From contig QUJQ01000002.1 of NCBI GenBank assembly GCA_003480725.1, forward strand, positions 1 through 64,000: a stretch of DNA of 64,000 nucleotides, given 5' to 3'. Shown piece by piece: positions 62,075-64,000 of this stretch. The notes under the pieces were generated by a model. It saw only the letters and a program-made list of their open reading frames with translations, was not told where the DNA came from and searched no databases. A program made the position numbers and the translations under genes. Source of the stretch: Clostridiaceae bacterium AM27-36LB. Its GTDB lineage: Bacteria > Bacillota > Clostridia > Lachnospirales > Lachnospiraceae. The stretch's first letter is position 1. Each line of letters starts with the position of its first letter.

Positions 62075-63517
62075 CTATTCACCGGTGGCCTCCCGATACT
62101 CCGATGTTCCCACATCTCCCCATGCCTGTCTGCCGGAATCGATCACCTCTCCTGTGTCGATCACATAGGCATACATATCCAGAATTCTTGCTTCCTGCAG
62201 ACTATAGCTGCCATCAGATGCTTTATCCGCTTCATGATAAACATAGAGCAGACATTTTTCATTCTTAGACACTCTATCATAAACCAGGAACCTTACCTTA
62301 TCATCATCTTCATAGACAAGCATCCTCGAATTGCCTTTGGCATCCTGGGTAGTCTGAAAACGGGCTCCGTCTGCATCCGCCATATATTCAGAATAGATCG
62401 CCACATATCCATCATTGATCTGATTATAGAACTCTGTCTGATCCTGCCCTTCTGGTGCTTCTTCTGCATCATCTCCACCTGAATAGACCGTATCATCATA
62501 AGCATGATTGCTGCTGTCTGGCTCTTCCACCCAGGATCCTGATTGCTGATACTGAATCAGTTCTGTGTGGAGACAGCTCTGGATCACTTCTGCTGTAACA
62601 TCTGCACCATAAACCCAGCTGTCGGATGGATGTACACTGAATGGAAGATTAAATGACCAGCCTTCTGGATCGTCCACTGAACTTTTCAATATGATAAAAA
62701 TGCTTCCCTGTACATGATCAAACAGACCGGTTTTTAGTTCTTCCTGCATAAATACAGCGATCTTCGCTCCTGCGGCATCCATCTGATCTGCAGGAATCGT
62801 CAATGCCGTCACTTCATAACTTGGATTATCCTCCAGATTCATCTGCTCCGCAGTCGTCTGCTGCTTTTTGGTCAGCTGTACAGCGTCACCAAAATAGGCC
62901 TGTCCTTTTTTCTCAATCTCCGATGAGGTGAGCAGATAGGACAGATTCTCTTTTAATTCCGGGTCAGCTGTACGATCCACTCCCCACACCTGCACCTTCA
63001 CATCTGGATAATCTTCAGATATGTAGACCTGCCCTTTCCTCTCATCCATCATCGGCACAAACTCCGTATCATAGATTCTGGAAAGGCTCTGTGCATAATG
63101 CTCTGTATCCCAGGTAAATTTCCGTCTTGCAATTCCATATACAGGCTCCGCATAATATACCTCGTTGGGAGTACCATAAGCGGCAGATTCTGTAATCCGC
63201 AGATAGCCATCCTTCATCCGATATTCATCTTCCAGCTGTGCCACCTGGATAAATGCAGCACAGACACTCACCAGTGCCATGACGATCACATAAGTAAGAA
63301 ATAGTCCGAACCAAAGCCCTGCCTGTTTCTTCTGATACGCTCTCCAGAGAAACGATCCAATCAGCAACACTGGTAAACACCATAGAAAAATGCCTGTCAC
63401 CAGTTTTATTTTCAGAAGATATTCCATTCCATTTTGTTGAAGATACCAGTCTCCTGCAAAATAACCTGTTACAATCATCAGATAACAGATTATAATAACT
63501 ATCCGGTTTTTTCCCAT
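62075..63517 (-). CDS. hypothetical membrane protein with an extracytoplasmic domain
   Basis: A 480-residue protein. Three membrane helices near the N-terminus (about 5-22, 36-58 and 68-90) precede a ~390-residue soluble part that should lie outside. That part is rich in Tyr, Asp and Glu, has G-D-D-A-E-E-A-P-E-G as a flexible insert near 350, and shows no enzyme signature. No sortase or lipobox signal is seen. It is flanked by a racemase gene and a terminator and looks like its own unit. I do not recognise it. Confidence 0.6.
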   Translation of the reverse strand: MGKNRIVIIICYLMIVTGYFAGDWYLQQNGMEYLLKIKLVTGIFLWCLPVLLIGSFLWRAYQKKQAGLWFGLFLTYVIVMALVSVCAAFIQVAQLEDEYRMKDGYLRITESAAYGTPNEVYYAEPVYGIARRKFTWDTEHYAQSLSRIYDTEFVPMMDERKGQVYISEDYPDVKVQVWGVDRTADPELKENLSYLLTSSEIEKKGQAYFGDAVQLTKKQQTTAEQMNLEDNPSYEVTALTIPADQMDAAGAKIAVFMQEELKTGLFDHVQGSIFIILKSSVDDPEGWSFNLPFSVHPSDSWVYGADVTAEVIQSCLHTELIQYQQSGSWVEEPDSSNHAYDDTVYSGGDDAEEAPEGQDQTEFYNQINDGYVAIYSEYMADADGARFQTTQDAKGNSRMLVYEDDDKVRFLVYDRVSKNEKCLLYVYHEADKASDGSYSLQEARILDMYAYVIDTGEVIDSGRQAWGDVGTSEYREATGE

Positions 63518-63596
63518 ATATCTACTCTCCTCTTACATCCAGATTATATTCCGTGTTAATAGAAACATCAGACATTGCTTCCTGCCCCATTATAAC

Positions 63597-63633
63597 AAAA
63601 AGTGAGAGATTTTGCTTAAAAATCTCTCACTTA
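63597..63633 (-). terminator. terminator after the 63668 gene
   Basis: On the minus strand AAGTGAGAGATTTTT and AAAATCTCTCACTT form a 12-bp stem with a short loop, followed by TTTTGTT. Confidence 0.8.
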
Positions 63634-63667
63634 ATCAAACCTTAATCAATTTTTTATTGATACAAGT

Positions 63668-64000
63668 CTATTTCCAATGAATTACAGCTTCCACCGAATC
63701 CGTATATTGATCATCGGTGATGGATTTATAACGAGATCCATCGTACCAGTCGGTGAAGCCGTTGTCAATTTTGTAGATATTTCCTGTCTCAGTGTCCACA
63801 ATACGCTCATAGCCCAAGGTCGCATCACTCTGCTTCTGACTCATGATATCCTGACTCCGGTTCCGGTTCTCCCAGGAGGACATGATGCTGTCGGACATCT
63901 CATTGGCCGACTGACTGAGGGACTGGGAGGTGGATGCCGCCTGATTGCTCTGAGACATGGCAAAGCTCTGAAATTCCGGCGTATAATTAAGACTGCTGAG
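63668..64000 (-). CDS. hypothetical protein, 5' end outside window
   Basis: The last 110 residues are visible, and the frame stays open to the window edge (L-S-S-L-N-Y-T-P-E-F-Q-S-F-A precedes an internal Met). A Ser/Gln-rich stretch with M-S-Q-S-N-Q and S-Q-S-L-S-Q-S is followed by S-S-W-E-N-R-N-R-S-Q and a beta-rich end, D-T-E-T-G-N-I-Y-K-I-D-N-G-F-T-D-W-Y-D-G, as in small uncharacterised Firmicutes exported or surface proteins. The start and full domain plan lie outside the window. A terminator follows the stop. Confidence 0.55.
   Translation of the reverse strand, partial: LSSLNYTPEFQSFAMSQSNQAASTSQSLSQSANEMSDSIMSSWENRNRSQDIMSQKQSDATLGYERIVDTETGNIYKIDNGFTDWYDGSRYKSITDDQYTDSVEAVIHWK

Overview
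The window is chromosomal DNA from a low-to-moderate GC Clostridia, most likely a gut Lachnospiraceae (relatives of Blautia, Dorea or Mediterraneibacter). The evidence is the Firmicutes order rplU-rpmA-obgE-yhbY-nadD-yqeK-rsfS, an L27 with a Prp-cleavable leader, RecU and RecD2, the short HisG with HisZ, iron-sulfur type serine dehydratase, and strong GGAGG ribosome binding sites. Nearly everything is on the minus strand. I cannot name the species.

Layout. 1-1574 is an AT-rich accessory patch: two decayed gene ends, a small monooxygenase-like protein, and a unit made of a promoter, a tandemly repeated structured RNA, a terminator and a PBECR4-type RNase-fold protein. This is the layout of a type III toxin-antitoxin locus, but with a different toxin fold. 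1580-7234: DUF1292 protein, azlCD amino-acid exporter, a fused FeoA-FeoB iron transporter and two unknowns. 7322-15510: amino-acid and pyruvate catabolism (CstA, NhaC, alanine dehydrogenase, serine dehydratase sdaAA/AB with a transporter and a divergent LysR regulator). 15590-25193: ribosome and RNA housekeeping block, in which prp has been separated from rplU/rpmA by traX. 25266-31355: xpt and a partial histidine operon hisZ-G-D-B-IE. 31472-41909: DNA and RNA enzymes (RecU, two pseudouridine synthases, YgiQ, RsmF-like, an exonuclease-RecD2 fusion) and a cysteine desulfidase. 42113-44958: small proteins and oleate hydratase.

45085-56508 is the most striking region: one minus-strand operon, mostly with overlapping or abutting genes, encoding a NifH-like reductase, two pairs of NifD/NifK-like proteins, HypF, HypC, HypD and HypE, a TM1266-type regulator and CutC. 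There is no hydrogenase, HypA or HypB in the window. It looks like an uncharacterised nitrogenase-superfamily system tied to the HypCDEF machinery, which makes the Fe(CN)2CO group. Its leader contains a terminator, and two MITE-like inverted repeats lie inside it, one supplying the last codons of hypF.

56760-64000 holds a DUF1311 lipoprotein, small membrane and PAS proteins, a flavin-type oxidase, CapA, a GDT1-family cation transporter under a yybP-ykoY (manganese) riboswitch, an Asp/Glu racemase and two unknown proteins, the last cut by the window edge.

All assignments come from reading the sequence and family knowledge; no searches were run.
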